Assembly: GCA_029931535.1 (NCBI GenBank)
Contig: JAQPZY010001626.1
Span: 4,335,501-4,399,500, forward strand
DNA from: Margaritifera margaritifera
Lineage: Eukaryota; Mollusca; Bivalvia; Unionida; Margaritiferidae
DNA length: 64,000 bases
Direction of reading: 5' to 3'
A program made the translations under genes and the position numbers. Shown here in pieces: positions 33,610-45,944 of this stretch. Every line of letters begins with the position of its first letter. Within the stretch, counting starts at the first letter, position 1. The notes beneath the pieces were generated by a model that was not told the origin of the DNA, did no database searches, and saw only the letters and a list, made by a program, of their open reading frames with translations.

Positions 33610-34515
33610 CTTATGTCATAACGTTTTCATTAGCTAGTTGCTGACACCAAGAGTAGTCAGTATGCGTATTTTAGTCTGATCCTAACGTGTTTGTAAGAAA
33701 AGAAAAGCTAGTGTATACATATTTGTAGCACGAGCGAAAAATTTTCTGAATGAGTTATTCTTAAAAAGAAACTTCTGGCCCGGAGTTCATAAAACCTCTG
33801 AGCTTGAGTTCGAGCTTGACATTTTGTGTTAGCCAATCAAACAACCTTACATATGAATGGTCGTTTTAATTTTTCTGACACTCAAAACCCAATCGCAAAC
33901 ATTTTTAGGCCTGATGTCTGAACGGAAGTCCATGTCGTGTGTAAACAACTGTAAATTTGTTTGCAGACATGAATGAATACATCGATCAATAGATGGTAAG
34001 TGGGAGTCACTAACCAACCAACCAATCATATCGAACTAGGAGGATGTGTTTTGCGCGCTAAACTGACGCTGATTCCCTCTACCAAACCTTACAATTGTGT
34101 AGTCCTTACTAGGCTCTCTGAATTGAGTTAAAGTCTTACTGAATGAAAGTTTGTGTTCTGAGAATTTAGAGTGTTTAACATGCGCTAGATTGATCTGCTA
34201 TTCAAATTTGATAAACCTTCGCACCTTTATACGATCTGTATACTCACTGCATCTATACATAGCAAGTTAGATCATAACAACATCATTAAGTTATCATTAC
34301 TCAGTTCATTCAAGTCAACCGCATTTGCTGATATTTGGGAATTTCATTGGTTAAATTTATATATTTGACCTCTGCTTCTTAAAAATAAATCACTGACTGA
34401 AAATTAGGAAAATTATTGCATACATCCTGAGTTATAGAATAAACTAATCTTTCCAAACGTTATCCTGCATCAATCTTCTTCATTTTGAAAATTTAGCCCA
34501 TTTTCACACGGATAC
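33610..34515. other. No gene seen; possible MITE piece at 33780-33845
   Basis: Mostly AT-rich. The segment GAGCTTGAGTTCGAGCTTGA (33799-33818) followed by AGCCAATCAAAC resembles, in inverse orientation, one arm of the MITE-like repeat at 57620-57775. Confidence 0.4.
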
Positions 34516-34517
34516 AA

Positions 34518-35362
34518 ATTCTAATTAAGGACATTATCACATCTATAATTAAGCACATACTCACATTTATAGTTAAGGACATGATCACATTTATAATTAA
34601 GGACATTATCACATTTATAGTTAAGGACATGATCAAATTTATAATTAAGGACATGATCACATTTATAGTTAAGGACATGATCACATTTATAATTAAGGAC
34701 ATTATCACATTTATAATTAAGGACATGATCACATTTATAGTTAAGGACATGATCACATTTTTATAGTTAAGGACATTATCACATTTAAAATTAAGGACAT
34801 TATCACATTTATAATTAAGGATATTATCAAATTTATAATTAAGGACATGATCACATTTATAATTAATGATGTTATCAAATTTTTAATTAAGGACATTATC
34901 ACATTTATAATTAAGGACATGATCACGTTTATAATTAAGGACATTATTGCATTTATAATTAAGGACATTATCACATTTATAATTAAGGACATGATCACGT
35001 TAATAATTAAAGACATTATTGCATTTATAATTAAGGACATTATCACATTTATAATTAAGGACATTATCACATTTATAATTAAGGACATTATTGCATTTAT
35101 AATTAAGGACATTATCACATTTATAATTAAGGACATTATCACATTTAAAATAAAGGGCATGATCACGTTTATAATTAAGGACATTATTGCATTTATAATT
35201 AAGGACATTATTGCATTTATAATTAAGGACATTATCACATTTAAGGACATTATCACATTTATTTTTAAGGACATTATTACATTTATAATTAAGGACATTA
35301 TCACATTTATAATTAAGGACATTATTACATTTATAATTAAGGACATTATCACATTTATAATG
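34518..35362. repeat. 24-bp minisatellite, about 35 copies
   Basis: Units of AAGGACATTATCACATTTAT plus AATT, with variants GATCACG, ATTGCA and ATAGTT. A few units are shortened. The unit is divisible by three, so long frames remain open on both strands (210 and 184 codons of INVIMSLI or FIIKDIIT repeats). They are not genes. Confidence 0.97.
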
Positions 35363-35399
35363 CTTTCTTTCAATAAAGGGAGCATTTCTGCAACGAATT

Positions 35400-36530
35400 A
35401 AAAGACATCCTTGATTTTTACCTTCATAGTAAACTGATAACAAAACTTTTTGTCTCACAGATGTTGCATGAATTGAAATGCATATGGACTTCTGATAGAA
35501 TTTCTTTTTAATTATGTGACATAAGCGAAAGTTCACATGGGAAAATCATGGAAACCGGACTATAATGTACAAAGCGTTCCAGTAAAGTTTTTGACAAGAC
35601 ACAGATGCAGTTTTTGACGATAGAATCCCAGCGGTCAATGCGTTTTACATAGGTTTTTTTTTCCTCTCAAAAGTTAAATAAAGCAGACATTATATCATCA
35701 TTATCTAATATACATCACATCATAATTGCTCTTACATGTTTAATTTGTAATATTTATAGCAGTTGAAAAAGTTTCATATAAATCAAAATGAAAGTCGTCG
35801 ACCGTCTGACACATTTACAATTATTATATTTGAATTAGCTGAAATATTCGTGCTCTTGTGGAATTAGCCATATTTTCCATTTCATTTATTTTGTGGTGTG
35901 CATTTCTATGGGGTAACTATATTGCTCCACCAAGTTGCCTGACTAACACTTATATATTTTTAAAACAGAGAATGGGAAATTGCTTTGTAAGCATACTTAT
36001 TGTTGGTCCATAAATCGACCATGTTCTAAATTTAGATTTTCACTCATAGAAAGATTAGAAAAGAAACTGATATCTTAATTTAGTGCATGTCTGAACCAGA
36101 AATGTCATCCCTTCGGAAATGGACTAAAGATTCCATTTCATAGGAATATTGTTTGCCGCTTACGAATGGTTTTGTAGAAATCTTTTTTGATCAATACAAG
36201 GTCAGGATAGACAGACCAATTTAAAGGAAAACGAATCTTGACAGGGTTTTAAAGTTGCATAATCATGTCCATTATTGCTTAACGTTTCATTTAGGAAGGT
36301 TTTATTTTATTATTGTCAGCTTACCTTTTGTACTGTATCATAATCCCGTAACATATATTTCATAGAGGATAGGGTTGATTTGTTTGTTTTGTTTTTTAAG
36401 AGAAAACTAAACTTTTGGAAAATAAGAAGGGAAAAATCAAAAGAGAATGTTTATATATTCTTGTTAACAGGTATCACGATCTGTTGATTGTAAGACAGTG
36501 AGTCATATGTGACGAACTTTTGAGTTAATA
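35400..36530. other. No gene seen
   Basis: AT-rich sequence without recognised exons or elements. Confidence 0.55.
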
Positions 36531-36535
36531 TGATC

Positions 36536-36670
36536 AATAATGAATATATTGATGTGCCATAAACTTTATTATGATAATGGCCGGAAAAAGTCAGAATATT
36601 GATGTGCTGTAACGTTTATTATGAACATATCAGATACGGTCAATGTATTGATATGCAATAATCTTTAAAA
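36536..36670. repeat. 65-bp degenerate tandem repeat, 2-3 copies
   Basis: ATATTGATGTGCCATAAACT, then TTATTATGA, recurs at about 36545, 36600 and, more diverged, 36650. Confidence 0.7.
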
Positions 36671-36679
36671 TTTAAATGG

Positions 36680-39600
36680 ACCGAAATATGCCTTAATTAC
36701 TTATCTAATTTATAGCAAACAACACAGGTCCAAGAGTTACTCCACATAGGATATATCTCCAGTGATTTTCAAGACCAGGAATAGGAAGAGTATCCATTAT
36801 TCAAATTTTTTTACGTCATCTCGCGTACGTTTGATGTCACAACGGAGCTACAATCATGTTTGTATTAATTATTAAATCTCCTGGGAATTTATTTCTAAGG
36901 AAGGAATAATAATGAGGAAATTCAGTTACTTGTGAGAGGTGAGAGTCTGAATAGATCTCATTAAATGCGAGTGTGCTAATGTGTGATGAAGACAATAGCA
37001 GTAACATGCAGTGTATTAGCCAAAAACATTGCAAGAATATGTCAGTCGGTAACCGTAGAAAATGAATATGATTACTCTGTTATTTTTTTAACAGAGAGAG
37101 AGAGAGTGAGAGAGAGGAGAATAGGCGGGGGGGGGGGGAGTGAAAGAGAGACAGAGAGACTCTAAACCAACTTTGACTATTGCAGTCAACAGATAGATGT
37201 AAAAGGTATTTGCTACTGAAGCTAAAATTCTTTTGAAAATATACATTTCGCGTTCAGAAGCGATGTAATTGCTGAACAAATTGATTCTTATGAGGCGAGA
37301 TAAACATCCCTCAGATTGTGAAAGTTTGGTACAAAAATGAAAAATCAAAATAAATTTAATCCATTTAGCGCCAGTTGTCAATACCCCACCTCACCCCACC
37401 CACCTACCCACCATTGTTTTAACTTCATTTCTCCATCTGTGGTTAACTTTGTGACAACGACTGTGCACAAAAGAATCAGATATTAACTCATTTTTAAAAC
37501 CGTTATATGAGACACGAGAAAAATTGGCATAAAATATGGTTATTAAAGAAGTAGATACCTAGATATATTTGTTTATCTACAGGTGGTACCGGTCAATCAG
37601 GATAGCTCAGGTCAGTTTATTTCCATTTTTTACGGTACATCAACGGATGCAGTTTACATAAGGCACAAAATTAATAAAGAAATCCTTGGCATGAGCTTCT
37701 ACACAAGACTATTCTGTCGTGAATTGTGTTCACCAAAAACTCATATAAATCGCCATTTGCATTTCGATTTCCATATTGGTCTTCTTGTACAAAATATATC
37801 TTCTAAAAAGAACATTTTTCGTTTATCTTGATAAACGTTCAATGGAATGAACAACCTACACTCTAGTCTAATGATCTCTTGATTACTGTGAAAACTTACC
37901 AGCTACACACGTGGATCCGCGCTTATTTCAATATTTTCTTCTATCAGTATGCACCCAATGTTCTTAGTGCTCCCACGATTTCGTGCTAAAATAATGAAAT
38001 TGCCGTTCAATAAAACATATCTCCACGGATCTGACCAGCTTACAGAAACATTGAATTCCTGTATTCAGCCAATCAATAAACTGACTCACCGCAGATCGCT
38101 TTCATCCAAAGTCACTCCGTGATATTCTGCACTTCCGATCTGCAATTCTAGATATGTCGCCATTTTTCAAAACATTCAGGCTTTTCAATAGTGTTACTCC
38201 TGTCGAACTGAGAAACCTGTCGTTCATTGATTGAAACAGCTCTCGTTTGTTTTTCTTCCAAAAGCTAGATTTACAACTAACATTTTCAAAATATCCACTT
38301 AAGGATTATCACTTCAGAAGTGTTGGAGTATTTACCTTTTTGAAAAATTGATCTTTTTTACATAACTAAGGGACCAAGCAATACAATATTACTTAAACAT
38401 TTATGGGCTGGTCTGTGTTTTCTTGCGCTACTTTTAGCTGACTATCTATCCCCAAGAAAGAGTCATCACATATAAAGGTATGAAAAAAAGTACTCTGTCA
38501 CTAATCACACATAATATAATAAGCTAAATTAGTATTTGAAAATTCATACATTTGCACAGGTGAAAGATCATAGACTCCACTTGCCAAATACACAAAGAAA
38601 AGGTTATGTAGGTGAGTGAATTTCTCAGTATGACACAATTATTGCGATCACATCGGTTTACTGAAAAAGAAAGCCCGCACAGCCGATTTACGGCAGGTCG
38701 TAAATCGTTATGCATTTCCAAAAGTTTATTCTACTTTTCGTTGACTGTATCAATTTCTTCACAGGACTGTTATTGCGATTATTAAAATTGTTTACTTTTT
38801 TCTCCTTTTCATTAGAAGTCGCAGCCACGTTGTTTTGTGTTCAATCTCTCCCAGCGTTCAAATAGCCTGGTCCCCGGCCCGTCTGCAACTACTAAGCAGG
38901 CCGACTAGGCACGAGCAAATCCACTATTTCAAAAATGACAGACTGGTTTACGTCTTAATTTTTACTGTGTCGAAATCTGAACTTTGAAACAAGAGAACCG
39001 GTACATTATGGTGGTCTTAGGTACTCTGAAAGACATTTCGAGAGCAAGATTGTTCATACACCCTCAATAAAAATGAAATTTAGATTGCCCTGTTGTCAAA
39101 TTATAAAGTATGAAAATTATTATAATCCATAGGATGCTCATACTGGACCAATGGTTTAAAGTGGGCAGCATTTTATATGACAACGTTGTTTCATTTGTCA
39201 ATCTTCGCTTATCATACTTCGTAGTTACATTGTTAACATTTTTTGTCATTTTACATGTATTAAATGGATTTGGGAATTTAGTGACTGGACTGAGGTCAAC
39301 CAAGACTATATCGTCAAGCCACATGCTCTATTATGAAGATTACACGAGTTCAAGACGTAGATAAATGGTAGTTTAGTACTCTACCCTCACCAATCTTGTG
39401 CTGTGAATTCGTCATGATTTTGTCCAGACAGTCTATTCAGTCTTGCCCAAATGAAAGCTTTTAAATTATATTAATTCTTGTTAATTTCCTGTGCAAATAT
39501 ATCAGTTTTAATCAGTGCCAGCGAATGGGCAGCACTTTACCACAAAATAATTACCCCCAGCCACCTGGACAGTCATGTGAATTAAACCCATGTTTTCAGT

Positions 39601-41555
39601 TACCTGCGTTCAGTGCATTAACGCCAAATTGCATTTAAGTAAAGCACACTTATCGGCTGTTTTTTTAAATACCTATAACATTAGCCTTTGTTAAATGTTT
39701 ATGAGTGGGGAGCACATTATTTTAAAAAGAAACGTCTCAATAACCTTCATGTTCCAGTTATATGTATATTTGGTTATTAAAGTTTATTACTTGCATTTTG
39801 TTGATCTTCAAAAACAAAAAAAGTTATGATCAAAGAGTACCCGGCACTTTAAATGTTGTTGCTACCTCCATATTTGCATTCTACAACTTGAATTCCTCGT
39901 ATGTGTTGTAGCAGCAGGGGTGGTAAACATACTTTGTTGAGATGGTGGCCGAAGCCCCTCCGGGTGGCGACGAGGGAGTGGTGAGGGTAAACAGGTGGCG
40001 GAGGAGGAGGAAGCTATTTTTAAATCAGCCATCCGCCGTCCCCAGCAGGAAAACAAAAACAGGCATGTCGGAAAAAGATGCTCATCTATTGGGTAGCCTC
40101 CCTAGAAACATTAGGGCCGGCCCAGGTCTCTAGAGCGTCTCTACTTTTATTTTTCGTCGTGATAGAAAAGGAAAAACAAATTTTTTATATGTTTTAAAAG
40201 CATTTATCTTACGGAAAGCGTGTAAGGGCCAGGCCGACTCAAAATAGGCGTGTCTGGTTAATTAATGAAAGGACAGACCTGATTAGCCTCGTATTGATTA
40301 GCCTTTCGCTCTTTTTGGTCACGTTAAATCTTTTCAGTCACGTGTCTTTACTATTGGTCACAGAAAGACGCAAACAAAACCCTGTCACGGAAGTAGAAAG
40401 AATACACTATTATATATACACGCAGAATGTTTTTGTCTATTAATTGCATCAGTCGGATATTTACTCGCCTATGCATGCAAAGAATGTTTACTAGCCTACG
40501 TAGTAATAAGGTTGATGTATTAGTTCGGTTGAAATGCAGTATTTGTAAAGTGAGAATTCGGCGTAGTCCTCCATGAGGTCGGCTCAAAACTGTGCTTTCA
40601 CAGCTTATTGCCAAACGTTAGCTATGATATGAAATAGTGAAATCGCCAGACAGCCTGGCAATTTTGCTTCCCGTCGGAATGCTGGTATTGGTTATTTCTT
40701 CATACAGGCCTATATGTATTTTTCTGAATCCTTTTATGTTACCTGCAAACATCTTTTCTGTAAGCTCACCGTTAACTAAGACCCAGAAATTATTAACGAG
40801 GATCCAAAGATAAGTTTCATAAAGTTTAGTTTTTTCAACGATCATGTTAATGTCTGTTAGGAAGTTTTCCGAAAACTTACGTTTTTGTTATCATATGCAC
40901 ATTCGCTGTGGTAGATGAGCAAATCTTGGTTTTGTTTTGTTTCAAATGTAAAGCCATGTTGAATAATGTCTTTATACAGTTTTTGATAATATATTCATTG
41001 TTATTCTCAATGCCCTTGACTTGCACATGAAGTACAATGCCATAGATAATTCGGTTTGGTGTTTTGATGCATTTTGTGTATGCGCTTTGCGAAGTTTACA
41101 TTGGTTTATTGTTTAAAAATGAAATAATTTAATGGTTAAAATTGTTGGAAAATATTTTAGAAAAAAAATATTGTGGTTAAAATGTGCAAACCATATGCTT
41201 TCTTGTTGATGCCTTTCTGCTTTATGACTTTGGTGACTCTGACTGTGGCAGCTTTGCTTGTTGTTGGGCTTTTGCAATTTACGCATCAAAGTAGGACCGT
41301 CGGAACGACTATGTTGACGTTGTAGTTCACGACTTTCTACTGCGGATCTTCAGGCCATATTAGATAAGTGCGAAGGCGCCTGAGGCAGCTACCATTCTTT
41401 TAAATTTAATAAAAAGGCAGGCGAAAACGCAAAAATAGGCCATTTTGGCAATATATTTTGCGACCGCCTGTTATTTAAAAACATCATCATAGGCTGAAGG
41501 TGCGCTTGGAATAGGCCTCTAGTCAGAAAGCTATAGTTTTGACAGTTCTGTCACT
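36680..41555. other. No gene seen; simple repeats and unclassified GC patch
   Basis: Nearly 5 kb without a recognisable exon. It holds a GA-rich run with a G homopolymer at 37094-37160, a C-rich CACCCCACCCACC patch at 37385-37412, and a GC-rich patch at 39930-40130 (GGTGGCCGAAGCCCCTCC) that might be an old element. The ORFs in it lack domains. Confidence 0.5.
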
Positions 41556-41675
41556 TCTGTAATTCCGGCAGACAGCACACAGCTTACGATCAATTTCCAG
41601 CGAGATTTTTCATGTTCTCGCGAGTTTCGGCTCTTCTGTGGGTTATTAGTTCATATTTCTTTGCCACTTCGTCAA

Positions 41676-41879
41676 TTACAAACGAAGTATATATGCCTTG
41701 TGCGACGAAGCCCGTACTTTATTTTTCATGGTTGTGTATTTGTTGACTTCATCGAGGATAAGCGTGAACTCTTCTTCAGCGATGGCGTTGTCGTGTAGCG
41801 CCTTAGATAATTGTTCTGCAATTGTGTTGTGGTTTGTTTCAGCCAAAATGTAGATTTCATCGAGCTTTTTAGCTCTCAC
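41676..41879 (-). pseudogene. Polinton/adintovirus conserved small protein, C-terminal helical part
   Basis: The frame contains LDEIYILAETNHNTIAEQLS, then KALHDNAIAEEEFTLILDEV and NKYTTMKNKV. The order 'L..Iy.lA....n.I...is.Al.dg.is..EF.lIl.Ev.kY..mk..iR' is one I know from uncharacterised proteins of Polinton/adintovirus-like elements in animal genomes. The protein usually has membrane segments downstream; here the frame stops at 41676 and none is left. Its molecular role is not known to me. It is the most intact piece of the minus-strand cluster. Confidence 0.6.
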
Positions 41880-41929
41880 GGATAGTTGTCGGCTGATACA
41901 AAATTCCCAACTGCAAAAATCAGACCACA

Positions 41930-42132
41930 GCTTAAAGCTGTGATCTCAAGGGCAATTGCAATGGAGGCAGCAATGATTGTTTACAATATTCCAATCCAGC
42001 AACATAGGTGACCAGAGACAAAGCCGTATGTGTGGTGTCAACGTCATCCACCGCGTTTACAGCGCGCTTGCACTTTTTGGTACAGAATGCGCCGCTGTTC
42101 ATCATCTGACCATAAGGAAGTTTTAGCCTCAC
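41930..42132 (-). pseudogene. Element fragment linking the minus-strand cluster
   Basis: A frame reading KLPYGQMMNSGAFCTKKCKR, then AVNAVDDVDTTHTALSLVT, directly upstream (minus sense) of the conserved small protein and separated from it by stops. It is probably the N-terminal part of the same gene. No domain recognised. Confidence 0.4.
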
Positions 42133-42470
42133 AGATCTTTTTCAGGCGACAATCTCGTGAGTCTTGCATTATTGGGTTTTGCGACATATATTGATCTGGA
42201 GTGGTGGGGGTTAACTATCCTGCAGACACGCACCTCTAATCTGTCGCCGTGGGGTACTGGTAAGACGGCGGTGATGTCAAAGAAGGCGTCAGTTTGGATT
42301 ATATCACTAGAATTGAAAATAACACGGTCTTCAAAACGCCCGCCAACACGCTCATCAAAAACCACAAATACAATGCTCTCTGTTCGGAGGTTCCCCGACC
42401 GATTTCTGCGATGCGGCAGAGCGCATCTTTTTAGAATATAACCCTGTTTTTTCTGCCTGTGAGACGAGTG
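42129..42470 (-). pseudogene. Unassigned element protein, possible minor capsid protein
   Basis: The minus frame runs upstream of the ATG at 42365 as well and reads ESIVFVVFDERVGGRFEDRV, IQTDAFFDITAVLPVPHGDR and LEVRVCRIVNPHHSRSIYVA. The alternating hydrophobic/polar pattern suggests beta structure. Its location next to capsid genes makes a minor capsid (penton-like) role possible, but no motif proves it. Confidence 0.4.
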
Positions 42471-42694
42471 ATAGAAGGACCTACATACACCGAAGGAAAT
42501 GTTATCGCTGAGGACTTGTCGCTAAATACCACGTTATCATTGTAGCAACAATCGCGCCCGAGAGTCCCCGAGCGCAGGATTTTTGGGTGCTGTTCCGACA
42601 GCGAAAACGCAAATAACCCTAGCTGCTCGCGGGATGGTTTAGAATGCTCTGGGTGACCCTAGTGTTCCATGTATATCTCCTTTACGTCCTCCTT

Positions 42695-42812
42695 CTACCC
42701 CAATCTGAACCGGTACGTGTCAAGCCCAAGTTGATGCAGATAATTTCGCACCAGTGGCTTGTATTCTTTGTCGATGTCATGCATTATCTGTGCGATAGCA
42801 GGATTGGCAGGA

Positions 42813-42845
<33 letters not shown>

Positions 42846-43200
42846 GCTAGATCCAGTTTCGCCCCCACTTTACTGCGATTTGCTTTAAAATTGAGTCTGC
42901 TGGTGCGTTCTTTAGTAAAGCCCATTGTTTTGCGGTACGTATCAAATTCGGCTATGCGTTGCTCTAGTCCCCTTATTGTGGACATATCTTCTTGCTTCCA
43001 CATAACTGGCACTTCATCGCCGCCCGAGCACCACAGACCAAAACCAGCAGCTTATTGTCAGATTTCCAAACCTCACCAGCAACGATGTCATTATGCCCGG
43101 CATAGCTAGGCTAGCGTTTATAACTGCTTTAAGAGTCCGCTCACCAACACCACACGCCAACCGCACAATTGTAAAAAAAACACTCGGCCGCGCCATCATT
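42695..43200 (-). pseudogene. Unassigned element protein fragments, broken by a microsatellite
   Basis: One frame (43012-42695) reads STIRGLEQRIAEFDTYRKTM, is crossed by the (GT)n tract as THTHTHTH, and ends with IMHDIDKEYKPLVRNYLHQL. Upstream, other frames contain DNKLLVLVCGARAAMKCQLC. The pieces are coding-like in composition but unassigned. The microsatellite expanded after the gene died. Confidence 0.4.
42816..42842. repeat. (GT)n microsatellite within island 2
   Basis: About 13 GT units interrupt a decayed minus-strand gene of the Polinton-like fossil. Confidence 0.95.
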
Positions 43201-43266
43201 TTTAATCAGTGTGAAGCTTGAAGGAAACGAAGGAAGCGAATTGGCCTTTGTTGACGCTCTCGATAT

Positions 43267-44208
43267 TTGAGGCGTCTGCAAGGATCTTTGACTGAAGGAA
43301 AAGAGCGGGCTAGCGCTGCCTATCAGGGTATACAAAACGCCAGCAGTGCCGCTATACATGTCGGCGCTGTCGCATTTGCCGTCGCTGCTACCCAGACCGA
43401 TGCGTCTATCGCTGCCGCATTTGGGAATCGCTTCTTAGTGCTGCTGGACTTCGAGCTGCTAAATGATCAGATGGCATACGACAGTCCGGCCTTTCAGACC
43501 ACCCCACCTTTGAGCGGACGTTTAAAGACAACGGCAGGGTAATCTAGAGCACTAACAAGGAAGCGAGTTTCACCATCAGCGGTATTTCTCTGGAGTGCGA
43601 CGTTGTGACCCACGCAGATCGCGCATGATCAGGCTGCGGTACTTGGTGCAGCAGACCCGAGTGCTACGTCATCACAGGATGGTGGTGAACATGAGCAACG
43701 ATACGTGGAACGTCAACCTAAACACGCCAGCAAAAAGCATGAAGGCGATAGTTTTACTCTTTGAGGATGCAGCAAAAAGTGCTGCGTTTGGGGGTGATAA
43801 GAAAAATTTACACAGCCTCCTTATTAACAAGGTATTGGTGGCGATCGAGGGCGTCGGAAACTAGATCTATGCCAGGGGGTAGTTGAGATACCAGCTTTAG
43901 TAAGATTAAATTACCAGGGAAGAGGCCCTAAAAATACTGGCGAGGGAGTCTATCAAGGACACGGAGCTGCCGGCGATTGATGTTGGTGCCTTTACCAAAA
44001 CCGGTTTGCCCTTGTGGTCGATATGAGGTCAACGGAAAACCACACGCTCAACGTTTCAAGAAGACGCATCGAAAACGCGACCGAAGGCGTACCGCTATAA
44101 ATTAAACAAACGGACCAGGCGGCAGGTATGTTAAACATGTACCTATGGATCTTCATGGACGCACAGCTTAACATACAAAATGGCCAGTTCGTATCAATGA
44201 TCTACTAG
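43267..44208 (+). pseudogene. Double-jelly-roll major capsid protein of a Polinton/adintovirus-like element
   Basis: The coding sequence is spread over at least three frames. Frame 1 (43267-43542) has GNRFLVLLDFELLNDQMAYD. Frame 2 (43595-43864) has DTWNVNLNTPAKSMKAIVLL and LFEDAAKSA. A third segment in frame 1 (about 44017-44208) has DMRSTENHTLNVSRRRIENA and, after an in-frame TAA, AAGMLNMYLWIFMDAQLNI ending NGQFVSMIY before TAG. These are recognisable landmarks of the C-terminal jelly roll of Polinton/adintovirus major capsid proteins, including the nearly invariant ...MDAQLN...G.FVS..Y ending. The N-terminal third is not secure. At least two frameshifts and two stops make it non-functional. 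Confidence 0.85.
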
Positions 44209-44300
44209 CCAGCACAAGTGGGACGCAGAACGTAGGTGCAATGCGATCTTTGATAACTTACAGCCACGCTGCGCCATGATCGTCGGCCGCCGCAATTTAT

Positions 44301-44590
44301 TTATTCTGAAATTTATTGTAAATTTCCTGATATGCTTGTTTAAAATGAAGACATATTGATATTAATAATCATATTATTATTATTATTGCAACTCCAGTTG
44401 ACAAACAAAAATCATTTTCTTCATTATATTAAGCTAGGAGGAGTCCAGGTAAATTATTTGTTTGAGTTGGATTCCAAAGTATATGATCTGTGCATGTGTC
44501 TTTTGTCATTTTTAAAATATAAAAAAACGTATTGGTGGCATAAATGTTACAGCAATGGACTGCTGAATATAATTTTGAACTCATCTTGAA
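44301..44590. other. No gene seen
   Basis: Return to AT-rich background right of island 2, with a short ATT triplet run at 44368-44388. Confidence 0.5.
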
Positions 44591-44593
44591 ACT

Positions 44594-44685
44594 ACATAGC
44601 CGTTTCAAACATCTGATGCCTTTTGTTTCAGATAAAGATTACATAGCCGTTTCAAACATCTGATGCCTTTTGTTTCAGATAAAGA
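44594..44685. repeat. 47-bp tandem duplication
   Basis: ACATAGCCGTTTCAAACATC, then TGATGCCTTTTGTTTCAGAT, then AAAG is present twice with almost no change, so the duplication is recent. Confidence 0.95.
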
Positions 44686-44892
44686 AGGAGATTAAAAGGT
44701 ACTCATACAGAGAAATATCTACTATTTACATTTTGAAGCGGTCATAAATCTTTCACATGGATATAAACATTCATTAATGTTGGTTAATATAAACTGAGTT
44801 CATTGCATTACATACTATTAAATATATTTGTCATATTCTCATAGGCATAAAGCAAAATCATACACCAATATTATCTATTTAACAATTGGTCC

Positions 44893-45190
44893 ATAAGTAG
44901 CCCACATTCAAAGGGTGATCAAAAGGAGTTGCACAAGATAAATAAATAGCCCACATTCAAAGGGTGATTAAAAGTTGTTGCACAGGATAAACAAGTAGGC
45001 CACATTCAAAGGGTGATCAAAAGGAGTTGCACAAGATAAATAAGTAGCCCACATTCAAAGGGTGATTAAAAGGTGTTGCACAGGATAAATAAGTAGGCCA
45101 CATTCAAAGGGTGATCAAAAGGAGTTGCACAGGATAAATAAGTAGCCCACATTCAAAGGGTGGTCAAAAGAAGTTGCATAAGATAAATAA
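44893..45190. repeat. 49-bp minisatellite, about 6 copies
   Basis: Units of AGCCCACATTCAAAGGGTGA, then TCAAAAGGAGTTGCACA, then GATAAATA. Alternating GGAGTTGCACAA and GGTGTTGCACAGG variants suggest two-unit block duplication. Confidence 0.95.
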
Positions 45191-45452
45191 TATTTTTATT
45201 TAAATCCCTAGACAGATAGAGTTTCGGACTCATCGCTTTATAATAATCATTAAGTATATACAATTCACAACATATACATGAAAATGCATATTTCAATAAA
45301 TGTTTAAGTAATATTCTGATACAGAAAGAGAACATTTAACTGAATATATTGGCAATTACATATTCTGGAGAATAACAAAAAGGAGGGAAAAACGACAGAA
45401 AGACAGAACAAAGAAAAAAGTTAAAGAGGAAACCTATTAATTCTTTTTTTAT

Positions 45453-45616
45453 TATAGAATAAGAACTAAAATCCCTTAAAGGAGAAAATACCAATTGAAA
45501 GACAGTAATAGAATAGTAATAGTATTTGGTATATTTATAGAATAAGAACAAAAATCCCTTAAAGGAGAACATACCAATTGAAAGACAGTAATAGAATAGT
45601 AATAGTATTTGGTATA
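45453..45616. repeat. 82-bp tandem duplication
   Basis: The segment TATAGAATAAGAAC through AATAGTATTTGGTATA occurs twice with two or three differences. Confidence 0.92.
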
Positions 45617-45944
45617 TAAGGGCAAACCCATATTTTATAATGTTTGTGAAAATGTATACCAGTAATGGTTTCCATTCTCGACATTGATATTCAAAATCAG
45701 TTTTCTTATCACGCATACAAACGGCACATTTTCAAATAATACAATAACATCTAATAGAATTCACTATTATTCTTACATTTAAATCTCAATTTTTCAGTTT
45801 TTGTATGTAAATATAAAGGTTTTCTATAAATTACGATAGGATTAAGTGGAATATCCCTACTCTTGTTTGATATTTATTTTCCAAATAAAATTATATATTA
45901 TTCCCACACCGTAATAGATTCAAATATAATAAATCCAAGTCATT

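Larger units (their letters stand above)
41560..44300. mobile_element. Polinton/Maverick-like (adintovirus-like) element fossil, island 2
   Basis: A second higher-GC island has a decayed major capsid gene on the plus strand (43267-44208). A minus-strand cluster (41676 to about 43200) includes the short conserved protein typical of Polinton/adintovirus genomes. Composition returns to AT-rich at about 44300. No terminal repeats or target duplication were found. It could be a separate copy or the missing structural half of island 1, which has helicase, integrase and ATPase but no capsid gene. Confidence 0.72.

Noticed and set aside
34753..35401. ORFs of 210 and 184 codons with FIIKDIIT or INVIMSLI repeats
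   Set aside because: Products of the 24-bp minisatellite; no non-repeat coding sequence on either side.
42695..43012. Intact 105-codon protein
   Set aside because: It reads through a (GT)n microsatellite as poly-Thr-His; only its flanks look like former coding sequence.
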